Assembly: GCF_010614725.1 (NCBI RefSeq)
Contig: NZ_JAAEHL010000002.1
Span: 558,001-622,000, forward strand
Length of the DNA: 64,000 nt
From: Flavobacterium ajazii
GTDB lineage: Bacteria; Bacteroidota; Bacteroidia; Flavobacteriales; Flavobacteriaceae
Direction of reading: 5' to 3'
The position numbers were made by a program, and so were the translations under genes. A model generated the notes under the pieces. That model had not been told where the DNA came from and made no database searches. It saw only the letters and a list, made by a program, of their open reading frames with translations. Positions 41,601 through 49,967 of the stretch are shown in pieces. How positions within the stretch are numbered: the stretch's first letter is position 1; each line of letters opens with the position of its first letter.

Positions 41601-42050
41601 TAAAGCCAAACCTTTAGCATCTGTTACAGTTCCAGAGATTTGAATTTCTGCCTGCTGATTAGAATTACGGAAAATTGCTACAGGAATAGGTTTAATTACA
41701 ATAGTGTTATTTCCTGCTAATGAAAATTCCAGCTTATTAGCCGTGACACACTTTTCAAGTAAATTTGAAATTTTAACTGATCCCTTTTTTAAATTCACTT
41801 TGGGTGCATTTAAAAACAAATTCTGAGAATAGATAAAATTGTAATTGGTTTGTTGAATAATTAAATCAAATATTTCATTGACACTAATTGTCACGTCTTC
41901 CTTTATCACAATTTTTTCATTTTGAGAAAAAGCAGTTGTTGGTGACATACTAAAAGCCGTGAGACAACAGAATAACAGTATGGTTCGAATCATAAAAATA
42001 AAATATCGATCCCAACAAGGGGGACGAAAAATGGTTTGGTTAATTTTCAT
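38676..42050 (-). CDS. SusC/RagA-family TonB-dependent transporter with STN signalling domain
   Basis: The 1124-residue protein has a long polar start and a signal peptide (TILLFCCLTAFS...AFSQ). An STN domain follows (about 45-115, EIFDLIIQQTNYNFIYSQNLF), then a carboxypeptidase-like Ig domain (about 135-215), the plug (SLKILDPSFVQIDNIAAGSNP, QIRGANS) and a beta barrel ending in aromatic strands. STN domains pass a signal to a FecR anti-sigma factor when substrate is bound, and a FecR/ECF pair lies directly upstream. The transporter would therefore induce its own operon on ligand binding. Confidence 0.93.
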   Translation of the reverse strand: MKINQTIFRPPCWDRYFIFMIRTILLFCCLTAFSMSPTTAFSQNEKIVIKEDVTISVNEIFDLIIQQTNYNFIYSQNLFLNAPKVNLKKGSVKISNLLEKCVTANKLEFSLAGNNTIVIKPIPVAIFRNSNQQAEIQISGTVTDAKGLALPGVSVTSKKAKTTEITDLNGQFTMKVPENDVLQFSYIGYKTKEVVINSNKQIKVVLEEDVTELQAVKIVSTGIYTRNKESFTGAASTFTAEELRTIGNQNLIQSLKILDPSFVQIDNIAAGSNPNMMPDIQIRGANSLPNLSGEYANNPNSPLFILDGFETTLQKIYDLDMNRVAAVTILKDAAAKAIYGSRAANGVVVVETKRPKKGKMRLSYTGDFNVTTPDLSSYHLTNAEQKLQVELNAGRYSSNYYYSEQLLKEQYNRTYAEVARGVNTYWLSQPLTTAVGHKSTLSLEGGDDNFTYGADLTYNSIPGVMKESGRRTTSGNLFLSYRVSDFIFRNILTITGTHAYDSPYGSFSEYTRLNPYWTPFDDNGNIKKLLGQFNSGSGTPVNYYNPLFNATLGTKNFSDYTDITNNFQAEWSLSKALKIVGRLGYTQIHETREDFYPANHTRYAEYSEEDFYRRGDYTITDGKSHSIKTDLTLNYSKTIDKHLFYLNAGWNLYQVGSESHGVHAQGFLNDRVDYINFARQYAQDGRPSGADALTRETGLLSALNYSYDDRYLADLTYRLQGSSVFGADNRWGSFWSVGLGWNIHKEKFFKADWITQLKLRTSTGYTGSQNFNPYQAMATYNYFTDSYYDNIVGAKLIGLANDQLKWQQTQDYNFGLDLGLLSKLSLRFDYYISLTNNLLTEVAMPGSVGFSTISENLGELRNNGIDATLNYKAWSNPSSSSFVNLFLTVGSNKNKLVKISDALNSVNDELEADRGTSTKPFVRYQEGKSTTAIWAVRSMGIDPATGSEIFVKKNGDLTYVWDPNDQVAVGESTPKVRGSFGFNAQYKGFGVNCAFSYRFGGQYYNQTLVDRVENVDIQYNVDERVFTDTWKNPGDNAFFKAIGRTPTRTNPSSRFVQDLDELLLNSVNVSYDFRNKNFLEKSHLSRLRLTLFGNDLARMSTIRAERGLDFPFARTFSFSVQASF

Positions 42051-42155
42051 AAATTTGTTTTGGTGATTGGTTATTAAAATAATTGGTCATTATGAATCAA
42101 AAAGGGGGATTGTTATACACCGGCCAAAGTTTATATGCTTTCCCTCTTTTTACTT

Positions 42156-43316
42156 TTATTTAAAAATTACAGTCTTCTCTTTTATTTCATACGATTTAAT
42201 TTGGTTAGTTGTTTTGATTAATTCCAGTATCACTTCAAGGTTTTGATTTTTGCTGAATTGTCCCTTAAACTTTTCATTTTTAATCGTTTCACCTTTAATG
42301 ACAAAATCGACGTCATACCATCGGGATAAAACTTTTACTATATCTTTTAATGTCAAATCATTAAAAACAAACTGACCGTTTATCCAGGCTAATTCAGTAT
42401 CTAAATTCGCAGGAGCAATTCGTAAAGAAGAAGTGACTGAATTCACGACAGATTGTTCTCCAGGGTGTAATTCTTCTTTTTTATCAGCATAATCAATAGC
42501 AACCTTACCCTCTTTCAGGGTGGTTATCAGATTCTCTTCATCTTTATATGCTTTGATATTGAATTGTGTGCCGAGTACTTCAACATTTTGTCCTTTGGTT
42601 TTTACGTTGAAGTGTGACCCTTTATGAGCTGAACTTGGAGACACTTCAAAATAGGCCTCACCATACACTAATTCTACAGAACGAGGCTTACCGTCGATAA
42701 AATGATTAGGAAATTTTAGCTGAGTTTCAGAGTTAAGTCTAACTCTGGTTCCATCGGCTAATAACAAAGAGAATTGTCCTGCACACGGAATGGTCAGGTA
42801 ATTGTATTCTATAGCCGCATTATTATCTGAGTAGGTAACTGATTTATCATTAGTAGTTACTCCATTTCCCTTATACGTATTTCCGTTTCCTAAAACTATA
42901 GTCTGTCCATTCCCTAAAACTAAGGTCGCTTTATCTGTACCAGGCACAATAGCAGGTTTACCTGATGCAACGGTAGTTTCAATTTTGTTTGTAGAATCGT
43001 GTTGGGCAAAATAGAATAGAGTTCCTAATACAATCACTGCGGCTGCAGCATACTTTCCATACTTCCATAGAGGTGGTTTATCTACAGGTGCTCCAATAGC
43101 TTTTTGTATATTTTCCCAACCTCTTTTTTTATCTATTTGTTGTGATAATAACTGTCGCTGTCTTCTTTTTTCAGGATTGGTTATGTTTTCAAAAATATAA
43201 TCCTTGTCTGTTTGCTCAAAAAGATCCGTTTCTTTTAGTTCTTCTGGATCTTTTTCTTTGACAAGCGACAGAGCAATTTGTCTTGAAAGTTCATAAAGTT
43301 TGTTTAAAGTCGTCAT
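42156..43316 (-). CDS. FecR-family anti-sigma factor
   Basis: The 386-residue protein has a cytoplasmic N-terminal part (about 1-85), one membrane segment (about 88-105, YAAAAVIVLGTLFYFA) and a periplasmic FecR domain (IEYNYLTIPCAGQFSLLLADGTRVRLNSET ... VEVLGTQFNIKAY) ending with a DUF4974-like domain (FNDLTLKDIVKVLSRWYDVDFVI). It relays the state of the SusC STN domain to the ECF sigma factor. It lies between the sigma gene (130 bases upstream) and susC (105 bases downstream). Confidence 0.92.
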   Translation of the reverse strand: MTTLNKLYELSRQIALSLVKEKDPEELKETDLFEQTDKDYIFENITNPEKRRQRQLLSQQIDKKRGWENIQKAIGAPVDKPPLWKYGKYAAAAVIVLGTLFYFAQHDSTNKIETTVASGKPAIVPGTDKATLVLGNGQTIVLGNGNTYKGNGVTTNDKSVTYSDNNAAIEYNYLTIPCAGQFSLLLADGTRVRLNSETQLKFPNHFIDGKPRSVELVYGEAYFEVSPSSAHKGSHFNVKTKGQNVEVLGTQFNIKAYKDEENLITTLKEGKVAIDYADKKEELHPGEQSVVNSVTSSLRIAPANLDTELAWINGQFVFNDLTLKDIVKVLSRWYDVDFVIKGETIKNEKFKGQFSKNQNLEVILELIKTTNQIKSYEIKEKTVIFK

Positions 43317-43446
43317 TAGTATCGTTTTTTTATACTAAGACGACAAAAAAGATAAAGTGGGTGTAGAAAAAAATATTTTTTTTAATGTTTTCTGCAAAAC
43401 ACCTAAATATCTACAACGAAATCAAGATATTGCCTAAAATATTTAG

Positions 43447-43989
43447 CTATTTTTTTAATTCGGCTATAAAAGCAAATAAGAGGAAATAATCTTTTAATAA
43501 AGGACGTAAACGTTTGTAAGCAATTTTTTTTTGCAGTTTAATTGTATTTAAAGAAATTCCAAGTTCCTCAGAAATTTCCGGATTGCTCATTCCTTTTATA
43601 CTCAATTTTATAATTTGAGCACATTTTTCAGGTAGTGTTGTTATAGCTTTTTCTAATATATGATTTGTTTCAGAGATAACCACTTCTCTATGAAAAAAAG
43701 GATCCGTCTCCCATTGAGACAGGTCTTCTTCGCCAAGAGATTGTGTCGTTCTTACATAAGCACTCTTCAAATAATCGAGACACTGATTTTTAACTGCTGT
43801 ATATAAATATGATTTAACAGCCTGGTCATGCTGAAAGACAATTTTTTCTTCCCATATCCTGATAAAAACATCTTGTACTAAATCTTGTGAGGCTTCAAGG
43901 TTTTCAATATACTTATTGGCAAACAGGCACAAACTAGTATACATAGTATCGAATATGTATTTATATTCTTTTAATGTTAATGTTTTCAT
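43447..43989 (-). CDS. ECF-type RNA polymerase sigma factor
   Basis: The preferred start at 43989 gives 180 residues (MKTLTLKEYKYIFDTMY). Eleven upstream codons also lie in frame. Region 2 (YIENLEASQDLVQDVFIRIWEEK) and region 4 (TTLPEKCAQIIKLSIKGMSNPEISEELGISLNTIKLQKKIAYKRL) are clear. It belongs to the ECF group paired with FecR in Bacteroidota and should direct transcription of the SusC operon. Two AT-rich boxes matching TAnnTTTG on the minus strand lie at 44036-44043 and 44020-44027. Confidence 0.92.
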   Translation of the reverse strand: MKTLTLKEYKYIFDTMYTSLCLFANKYIENLEASQDLVQDVFIRIWEEKIVFQHDQAVKSYLYTAVKNQCLDYLKSAYVRTTQSLGEEDLSQWETDPFFHREVVISETNHILEKAITTLPEKCAQIIKLSIKGMSNPEISEELGISLNTIKLQKKIAYKRLRPLLKDYFLLFAFIAELKK

Positions 43990-44279
43990 TTCTGCCTTTG
44001 GAAAGTTAGGAATTCTGGTCAAAATTAGTTCTATACAAAACTATTTACCAAATAAATAAAAATTTCATTGGATAAAAACAACTTGAACTAATAAATTTGA
44101 CATTTCAATCAATTTTTCGGATATAAATAAGAAATTATGTATCAATTTGATAATCTATCATTTTTAGAAAACAACGGAGGCATCATGTTATTTTGGTCGA
44201 TTATAAGTGTACTTTGAAAATATGCTTAAAAAAAAAGACGCACTGCTGTGCGTCTCTACCTTTGATGCTATTTTTAACA
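43990..44279. other. 290-base intergenic region upstream of the sigma gene
   Basis: The stretch holds candidate minus-strand promoter boxes for the sigma factor (TAGTTTTG at 44036-44043, TAATTTTG at 44020-44027) and the terminator at 44228-44255 for the symporter operon. No ORF or RNA gene is recognised. Confidence 0.4.
44228..44255 (-). terminator. intrinsic terminator of the symporter operon
   Basis: On the minus strand, AGACGCAC and GTGCGTCT form an eight-base stem with a four-base loop, followed by nine T residues, 25 bases past the stop of the symporter gene. Confidence 0.85.
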
Positions 44280-45860
44280 TTAATTGAAATTGAAAACAAG
44301 ATACAAAACCAAAATCGTCAATCCCAGCAAACCAAATAACAGTTTAACCTTTTTACTGGTTTTAGGAATATCCCTTTCATCAGAAAAATTAACTTCAGGA
44401 TTTTTATCTACTAAAGAAATTAGCACTGCAGCAATTAAAAGCACAGCAAAAATGTAAAAGGAAATTAATAAAAAGTGTGGCCAAACCGGGTATTTATCAG
44501 CAGGAAAAATCCATAAATACAATACCCCAACAAATAAACTAAAAGCAGAACCCCATGAAAGCGTTGCGTTCACCGCTTTTTTGGTAGTGCGTTTCCAGAA
44601 AACACTCAACAAAAACACCACTGATAAAGATGGTGCAAGGAAACCCAAAACCGCCTGAAATATGTTGAATAAATTCTGTCCTTTGATATTATCAATCGCA
44701 ATGGCAATCAGGATGGCAAACACACAGCCTGCCCCAATTGTCAATCTTCCGATTTTGATCTGCTCTTTGATAGAAGCAGTCGGGTTGATTTTCTTTACAT
44801 AAATATCATTCGTAAAAACGGTACTCAATGCATTCAAAGATGAACCAATTGTTCCTACCAAAACAGCAATCATGACACAAATCACCAGACCGTTCATCCC
44901 GCTTGGAAATAAATTGGTTACCATCGTCATATAAGCCAAATCGGAATTTTTACCCAATTCCGGAAACAAAACCGAACACAGGATTCCCGGTAAAATAAAC
45001 AACGGTAAAGCCATTACTTTCAGCCAACCGATGAAGTTGACCCCCAATTGTCCCTGTTCTAAATTTTTGGCTCCCAAAACACTCTGAACCATTGACTGAT
45101 CTGTACAGAAAAAGGCAACAGCCGCCACCGGATAACCTAATAAAATGGCAGGCCACGGATAATGTACATCGTCAGCAGGCTGAACTAAATTCCAGAAATT
45201 AGAAGGTGTTTTGACAATTAAAGCTTCGATTCCGCCTACTTTCTGCAAACCTAAATACGATAAGGTAAGCGAAACGACAATTAATAAAATCATCTGAAAA
45301 ACATTCACTTTGGCAATGGCTTTCAATCCGCCTGCATAAGTGAAAATTCCGGAGAAAATAACCAAAACTGTCACGCTCTGCCACATCGGAATTCCTAAAA
45401 TCTGGCGTACCAAAATTCCACCGCTGAATAATCCTAATGACAACCAGCTTACCAAAATCTTGACCATAGCATACCAGGCTAAAATTGTCTGGGTGCTGTC
45501 GCCGTAGCGCTTCCCCATATATTCGGGCATGGTACTGACTTTACTCGCAATGTATCTTGGCGCAAAAACAATAGCCAAAAGCAACAGAAAAACAAAGGCA
45601 TACCATTCGAAATTTCCGGCAACGATTCCCGTCGCGTAACCAATACTGGCAAAAGCCAATAAAGAAGAAGGTCCCACATTGGTACCCCACATATTGAATC
45701 CTATGTTGTACCAGTTCAGGGAATTTCCCGCCATAAAAAGCGTTTCATTCTTCTTGCTCTGCTTCACGCTCACCACATATCCAATGACCAATAAAATCAC
45801 CAGATAGGCAGCGACAATAATAAAATCCAGAGCCGTTAACTTATCGTAGATGCTGTTCAT
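44280..45860 (-). CDS. sodium:solute symporter (SSS family)
   Basis: The 526-residue protein has about fourteen hydrophobic segments and SSS landmarks: FDFIIVAAYLVILLVIGY at the start, FMAGNSLNWYNIGFNMWGTNVGPSSLLAFASIGYATG, and GLVICVMIAVLVGTIGSSLNALSTVFTNDIY. It resembles SglT-type sugar carriers driven by sodium. It is the last gene of a likely operon with a GH141-like/mutarotase fusion and an oxidoreductase, so the cargo is probably a pectic deoxy sugar such as L-fucose or L-rhamnose. That is inferred from context. Confidence 0.88.
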   Translation of the reverse strand: MNSIYDKLTALDFIIVAAYLVILLVIGYVVSVKQSKKNETLFMAGNSLNWYNIGFNMWGTNVGPSSLLAFASIGYATGIVAGNFEWYAFVFLLLLAIVFAPRYIASKVSTMPEYMGKRYGDSTQTILAWYAMVKILVSWLSLGLFSGGILVRQILGIPMWQSVTVLVIFSGIFTYAGGLKAIAKVNVFQMILLIVVSLTLSYLGLQKVGGIEALIVKTPSNFWNLVQPADDVHYPWPAILLGYPVAAVAFFCTDQSMVQSVLGAKNLEQGQLGVNFIGWLKVMALPLFILPGILCSVLFPELGKNSDLAYMTMVTNLFPSGMNGLVICVMIAVLVGTIGSSLNALSTVFTNDIYVKKINPTASIKEQIKIGRLTIGAGCVFAILIAIAIDNIKGQNLFNIFQAVLGFLAPSLSVVFLLSVFWKRTTKKAVNATLSWGSAFSLFVGVLYLWIFPADKYPVWPHFLLISFYIFAVLLIAAVLISLVDKNPEVNFSDERDIPKTSKKVKLLFGLLGLTILVLYLVFNFN

Positions 45861-46921
45861 AGTCCGTATTGGTTAAGAATAGCAGCGATTTTTACTGGCA
45901 TTCCGGTTTGTAAAGACTGATCCATTGCCTGAAGTAAAGCTACCGTTCCGATACCTTCTTCCATATTTGGATAGGCTTCAAAATTCTGTTCGATACTATC
46001 TACAAAATATTCTAAGTAATTCTGATATTCCCCACCGTGATGACTCTGACCTTCAAATCGGAAATAATATTTCAACGTACTGTCGCCCCAGGTAATTACT
46101 TTTTCTTCTCCGGTTTTGTCTGTAACGGCATAACGCAGTTCATGATAGTCGGCTTGGCTGGCACCTTCGGTTGCTCTTAAAATTGTACTCATTCCGCTGT
46201 CTCTTTGAGCTGGCTGAGTCGGCGAAGTATAAACTCCGCTTACTCGGGCGATTCTTCCATCGGTAGCTTTAAAGATAAAATGCATCGTGTCTTCATTCTT
46301 CAATCCTGCCGATTTTCCGTTACTGCTGATCATTCCATAACCCATCACTTCTTCGATGTTTGGCAGGTACCAACGGATGAAATCTACGGGATGACTCAAA
46401 CCTCCGTACAGCCATTTGAAAGATTGTAACAACGACCATTCTTTCTTCAAAAACCATCGGTGATCAGCGTGATACTGGGCTTCAATCGTAATTAAATCTC
46501 CAATTAATCCTGCTTCATAATCAGATCTTTGTCTTTTGGCCGGTTCAAAAAATCGTGAACTCTGTCCGATGAAAACTTTTTTACCAGTTGATTTGCTTAA
46601 CTCCAATAATTCCTTCGCATCTGAAAGGTCATCGATAAAAGGCTTAGTACAAACTACGTGTTTTCCGTGCAATAAAGCCTGCTTTACATGCTGAGCGTGT
46701 AAATGGTCTGGTGTATAGATAGCGATGATATCAATCGCATCATCGTTTAGTAAATCGTCATAGTTTGTGGTGTACGAATGAAAATCGAATTCTTTGGCTC
46801 TTTGCTTACACAAGTCTTCATTTCTGTCACATACTTTTACCAACTCTAATTTTGAACTTTCTAAAGCGGCCGACATTGTGCTTCGTCCTTCTCCAAGTCC
46901 CAGAATAGCTATTTTTAACAT
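45857..46921 (-). CDS. Gfo/Idh/MocA-family oxidoreductase
   Basis: The 354-residue cytosolic protein starts with a Rossmann motif (IAILGLGEGRS), has the EKP-type motif as CTKPF, and the later helix-strand block (FKWLYGGLSHPVDFIRWYLPNIEEV) of the sugar dehydrogenase family. It uses NAD(P) to oxidise or reduce a sugar or polyol. Its stop codon overlaps the symporter start by 4 bases (ATGA), so the two are translationally coupled. The usual second Gly of the nucleotide motif is changed to Glu/Gly in GLGEGR. The substrate is unknown. Confidence 0.85.
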   Translation of the reverse strand: MLKIAILGLGEGRSTMSAALESSKLELVKVCDRNEDLCKQRAKEFDFHSYTTNYDDLLNDDAIDIIAIYTPDHLHAQHVKQALLHGKHVVCTKPFIDDLSDAKELLELSKSTGKKVFIGQSSRFFEPAKRQRSDYEAGLIGDLITIEAQYHADHRWFLKKEWSLLQSFKWLYGGLSHPVDFIRWYLPNIEEVMGYGMISSNGKSAGLKNEDTMHFIFKATDGRIARVSGVYTSPTQPAQRDSGMSTILRATEGASQADYHELRYAVTDKTGEEKVITWGDSTLKYYFRFEGQSHHGGEYQNYLEYFVDSIEQNFEAYPNMEEGIGTVALLQAMDQSLQTGMPVKIAAILNQYGL

Positions 46922-46963
46922 GAGGTGTGGTTATTTTAAATAGTTAGTTTATTTTATTTTTTT

Positions 46964-46991
46964 CACGCAGATTACGCAAATCGAGCAAATT
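46964..46991. repeat. degraded GCAGATT-type repeat
   Basis: A short CACGCAGATTACGCAAATCG segment between the oxidoreductase and fusion genes resembles the arms at 3160-3388 but lacks a matching second arm. Confidence 0.45.
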
Positions 46992-47040
46992 TTCTTTCTT
47001 CCTGATTCTCCAGTAAATTTTTTATTCTTTATTCTTTTTT

Positions 47041-49563
47041 CTACTTTTTCTCTTCTACTTTCACTTTATTCAAAAAAATCCAAACTTCCCCAGGTTTTGC
47101 ATCTTCGATTCCAGTCTGGTATTTTTTCATTAAGTTGTTCCAGTCGTTAACACGCGGGTTGTTTTCGGTAGTTTTCGGATTCAGTTTGTCCAGACTTTCC
47201 CCTTTCGGAATACTGATTACTAACATTAATTGTCTTCCGTTTTTGAAAACCTGTAACTGCTGAAAATCGGCATTACAGAAACCTTTTGCAATTTCCGGCC
47301 ATTTTTCAAATTGGGTCGTGTGGTAATCTACATATTCTTTCTGCAGTTTTTCGTCTTCCACCAAATTTGCAGTAAGGATAATATTTTCCCATTCGGATGC
47401 TACTTTAACGTCTTTGCATCTTTCGAAATTCTGAAAATCATAAACTGGGTTTTCGTAGATTTTGATTTCTAATTTCGGAAAAGCCAAAGCCAGTTTTCTC
47501 TTCGTTCTTTCCGGCTGGTTCATCAAACCGTAAATTACCAGATGATTTTCCCATTGGTACAACTCTTCGCCTACAATTCGAAACCCTTTTATAGTCGATT
47601 TGATTTTTTCGATGTCCAGATCTTTTCCAATTACTTCAATAGCAACCGGTTTTGGCATTTCCTGTAAACCCCAGGCCTCGTCAACCACAACTTCTTTAAC
47701 TAATAAACTGCTGTATGGTGCACGGATTCCTGCGTTTTCCTTGATTTTTGGATCTACAAAAGCATAATTATCCTGCCAGATATTCCCAGCCGGACCATTT
47801 TGGTTTTTTAAGATTTTCTGAATCGGAATCCAGTTGTTTTTGATCGTGAAATGTTGTGAACCTTCGTCTGTATACAAATACAGCCACAAAAACGGATCGT
47901 GTGCATACGGACTGTTATAGACTTTATCAATGTAATTCTCTTCTATTCGGCTCTCAGGCTGTGATGAAAGCGTATAAATTCCGGCTACATCGTGCAAATG
48001 TTTCGCATAATGATGAATTTTATTACGCAGAATTTTATTATTACGCATCACATTTTCAGTATGTGTCCATCCCCAGCCCATCGAGATTCCGCTATAAGCT
48101 ACATCCGAAATTTCGTTGTGTTCAATAGTCAGGTTTTTAATGAAACCGGCTGCAATTCCCAAACATCCCCAATCTTCATTGGCTACGTTGGTAATTAAGT
48201 TATCAGCAATTAATTCGTCTGAGCAAACTACACGATCGTCTTTTACAGTATAAGGTAAATGTGCTTCGAATGATTCTTCGGAGAAAACTCCTAAATTGAT
48301 TCCGTTTCCACCAATGTCTTTGAAAAGGTTTCCTTTAACAATATTGTGATTTGTTCCTCTGTGTAAATCCAAACCTGTAGAAGACAGATGCTCAAAACTG
48401 CAGGATTCAAACTGTGTATTATTAGCATAATTTACCTCAACAGCAGCTCTTGGTCTTCCTACCCAGCCCTGATTTTCTAAACTCGCCTGATTTGGAGTTC
48501 CTGGAGTTTTCAGTTTGTAAGCATCCAACAAATACATTCCCGCCTGCAAGGGCACATGTCCCTGCTGTGATGGACGAAGCCAGTTGCTGTACTGAAATGA
48601 AATTCCTTTGAAGTTAAAATGATGTACGGGAGTGTCCAAAGTTCCTTCAATTTTGACTAAATTTTCTAAAACCGGAGCAGTTACTTTAACCGAATTCAGT
48701 TCCTCTCCCTTTCTTGGAATATAATAGATTTTAGCTTTTTTTCTGTCTAAAAACCATTCGCCCGGTTCATTCAGCATTGAAATTCCGTTATTCAGATAGA
48801 ATGCTGAATTTCCGTTGTTTTTTGAAATCCATGGCGCTGGCCACGGATGTTCGCTTTGGATTCGGCTTTCCGGCTGTTCGAAAGAAAGTCTCGCACTGTC
48901 TTTTTTGATTTCGATATTTTTGATTCGGAGATTAGCGATTGCCCACCACTGGACTATGTACATTTCCATTCCCGGTTCGAACTTCACCGATTTGTCTTTG
49001 AAAGGAATCCAGCAGGTTTCAGAATCTTTATCCCATGACAAAATTCTGTCCATTTGATTTCCAGCCGTACTTTTGGCTCTCACAGCTTTTTTCCCATTTA
49101 CCCATAACTGACGGTAATTTAGAATTTCACCTGCCTGCTGTGGCGCATCGGCTTCCCAAACTGTTCCTGCTTTTAAGCTGTTTATGGCAAGTGCCGATTT
49201 TTTCCAGTTTTTAATTTCGATTCCTCCGCTTAAGATTGGTTTAGCATTGACGTCCGCTTCAATAGTCGTTGGACTGTCAGCCGTTCCGGAATCTTCAGGC
49301 CTTACGAATAAAGGTTCGTTCAAATAATACGTTCCGTTCATTACAATAATGCGGATTCCGTCTTTTATAGATGGATCTTTTAGACGACGCAGTTCCCTCG
49401 CCTTTCTCACAGCCATCTGAACAGTTGCCAGCGGACTTGATTTTGTACCAGAATTAGTGTCTTTCCCTTGTGGAGAAACCCAGATTTCAGCAGCATGCAA
49501 TGAGAATGTGCAGATTGTTATCAAAAAGATAATTAGAACTTTAGTAAAAATATTTAAACGCAT
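47041..49563 (-). CDS. GH141-like beta-helix protein fused to an L-rhamnose/L-fucose mutarotase domain
   Basis: The 840-residue protein has a signal peptide (SLHAAEIW). Residues about 25-640 are a right-handed beta-helix that starts IWVSPQGKDTNSGTKSSPLATVQMAV and matches the GH141 style. The known GH141 from Bacteroides acts on fucose in rhamnogalacturonan-II. Residues about 650-726 form a small alpha/beta linker domain. Residues 727-840 read as a RhaM/L-fucose mutarotase domain, with YHTTQFEKWPEI (His748, Trp755) and NPRVNDWNNLMKKYQ ... PGEVW. It would release and epimerise a deoxy sugar at one site outside the cytoplasm. It heads an operon with the oxidoreductase and symporter. The hydrolase residues were not verified. 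Confidence 0.75.
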   Translation of the reverse strand: MRLNIFTKVLIIFLITICTFSLHAAEIWVSPQGKDTNSGTKSSPLATVQMAVRKARELRRLKDPSIKDGIRIIVMNGTYYLNEPLFVRPEDSGTADSPTTIEADVNAKPILSGGIEIKNWKKSALAINSLKAGTVWEADAPQQAGEILNYRQLWVNGKKAVRAKSTAGNQMDRILSWDKDSETCWIPFKDKSVKFEPGMEMYIVQWWAIANLRIKNIEIKKDSARLSFEQPESRIQSEHPWPAPWISKNNGNSAFYLNNGISMLNEPGEWFLDRKKAKIYYIPRKGEELNSVKVTAPVLENLVKIEGTLDTPVHHFNFKGISFQYSNWLRPSQQGHVPLQAGMYLLDAYKLKTPGTPNQASLENQGWVGRPRAAVEVNYANNTQFESCSFEHLSSTGLDLHRGTNHNIVKGNLFKDIGGNGINLGVFSEESFEAHLPYTVKDDRVVCSDELIADNLITNVANEDWGCLGIAAGFIKNLTIEHNEISDVAYSGISMGWGWTHTENVMRNNKILRNKIHHYAKHLHDVAGIYTLSSQPESRIEENYIDKVYNSPYAHDPFLWLYLYTDEGSQHFTIKNNWIPIQKILKNQNGPAGNIWQDNYAFVDPKIKENAGIRAPYSSLLVKEVVVDEAWGLQEMPKPVAIEVIGKDLDIEKIKSTIKGFRIVGEELYQWENHLVIYGLMNQPERTKRKLALAFPKLEIKIYENPVYDFQNFERCKDVKVASEWENIILTANLVEDEKLQKEYVDYHTTQFEKWPEIAKGFCNADFQQLQVFKNGRQLMLVISIPKGESLDKLNPKTTENNPRVNDWNNLMKKYQTGIEDAKPGEVWIFLNKVKVEEKK

Positions 49564-49967
49564 TTTATTTTTTTTTAGGTAAAACCGTAAGCTTTAATTC
49601 TTAACAATATATAAGACTTGTAAATAAATGTATTTTTTACACTTTTACCAAATGATGGGTACAATTTAATGGAACATAAAAATATAAGTGTCCTGCTCCC
49701 TCCTGTATCCCTTCTAACACAAATTATCAATACCCTGAAATTATTTACAAAAAAGATAACAAATTCGCTTTACAGACAATCTAAATCCTATTTCACCTAT
49801 TAAATATATTGTAAATATTTTTATTAAATTTGTGCAATCGATTACATTGTAGTATTTTCGTTTTTTTAGGGAACTTATTTTACTATTTATAAAAAAAGTT
49901 TTACCAATATAAACATATCGTACTATTTCGATGTCAAAAAAATCAAACTTTAACTAATTCAATACGA
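49564..49967. promoter_or_regulatory. divergent promoter region between the GH141-like fusion and GH28
   Basis: This 404-base region has no supportable gene. It contains two 10-base-phased TCCTG units (49691-49695 and 49701-49705), which resemble those upstream of the GH78 gene. It also contains a near-perfect palindrome TGCAATCGATTACA at 49833-49846. A TTTG (49829-49832) lies 17 bases before a weak TAGTATTTTCG box (49850), so the palindrome would sit between promoter elements of the GH28 gene. This spacing suggests LacI-type control. Confidence 0.5.
49833..49846. promoter_or_regulatory. LacI-type operator candidate
   Basis: TGCAATCGATTACA is an inverted repeat with one mismatched pair and a central CG, the usual form of LacI-family operators. 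It lies in the predicted promoter spacer of the GH28 gene. No LacI gene is in the window. Confidence 0.45.
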
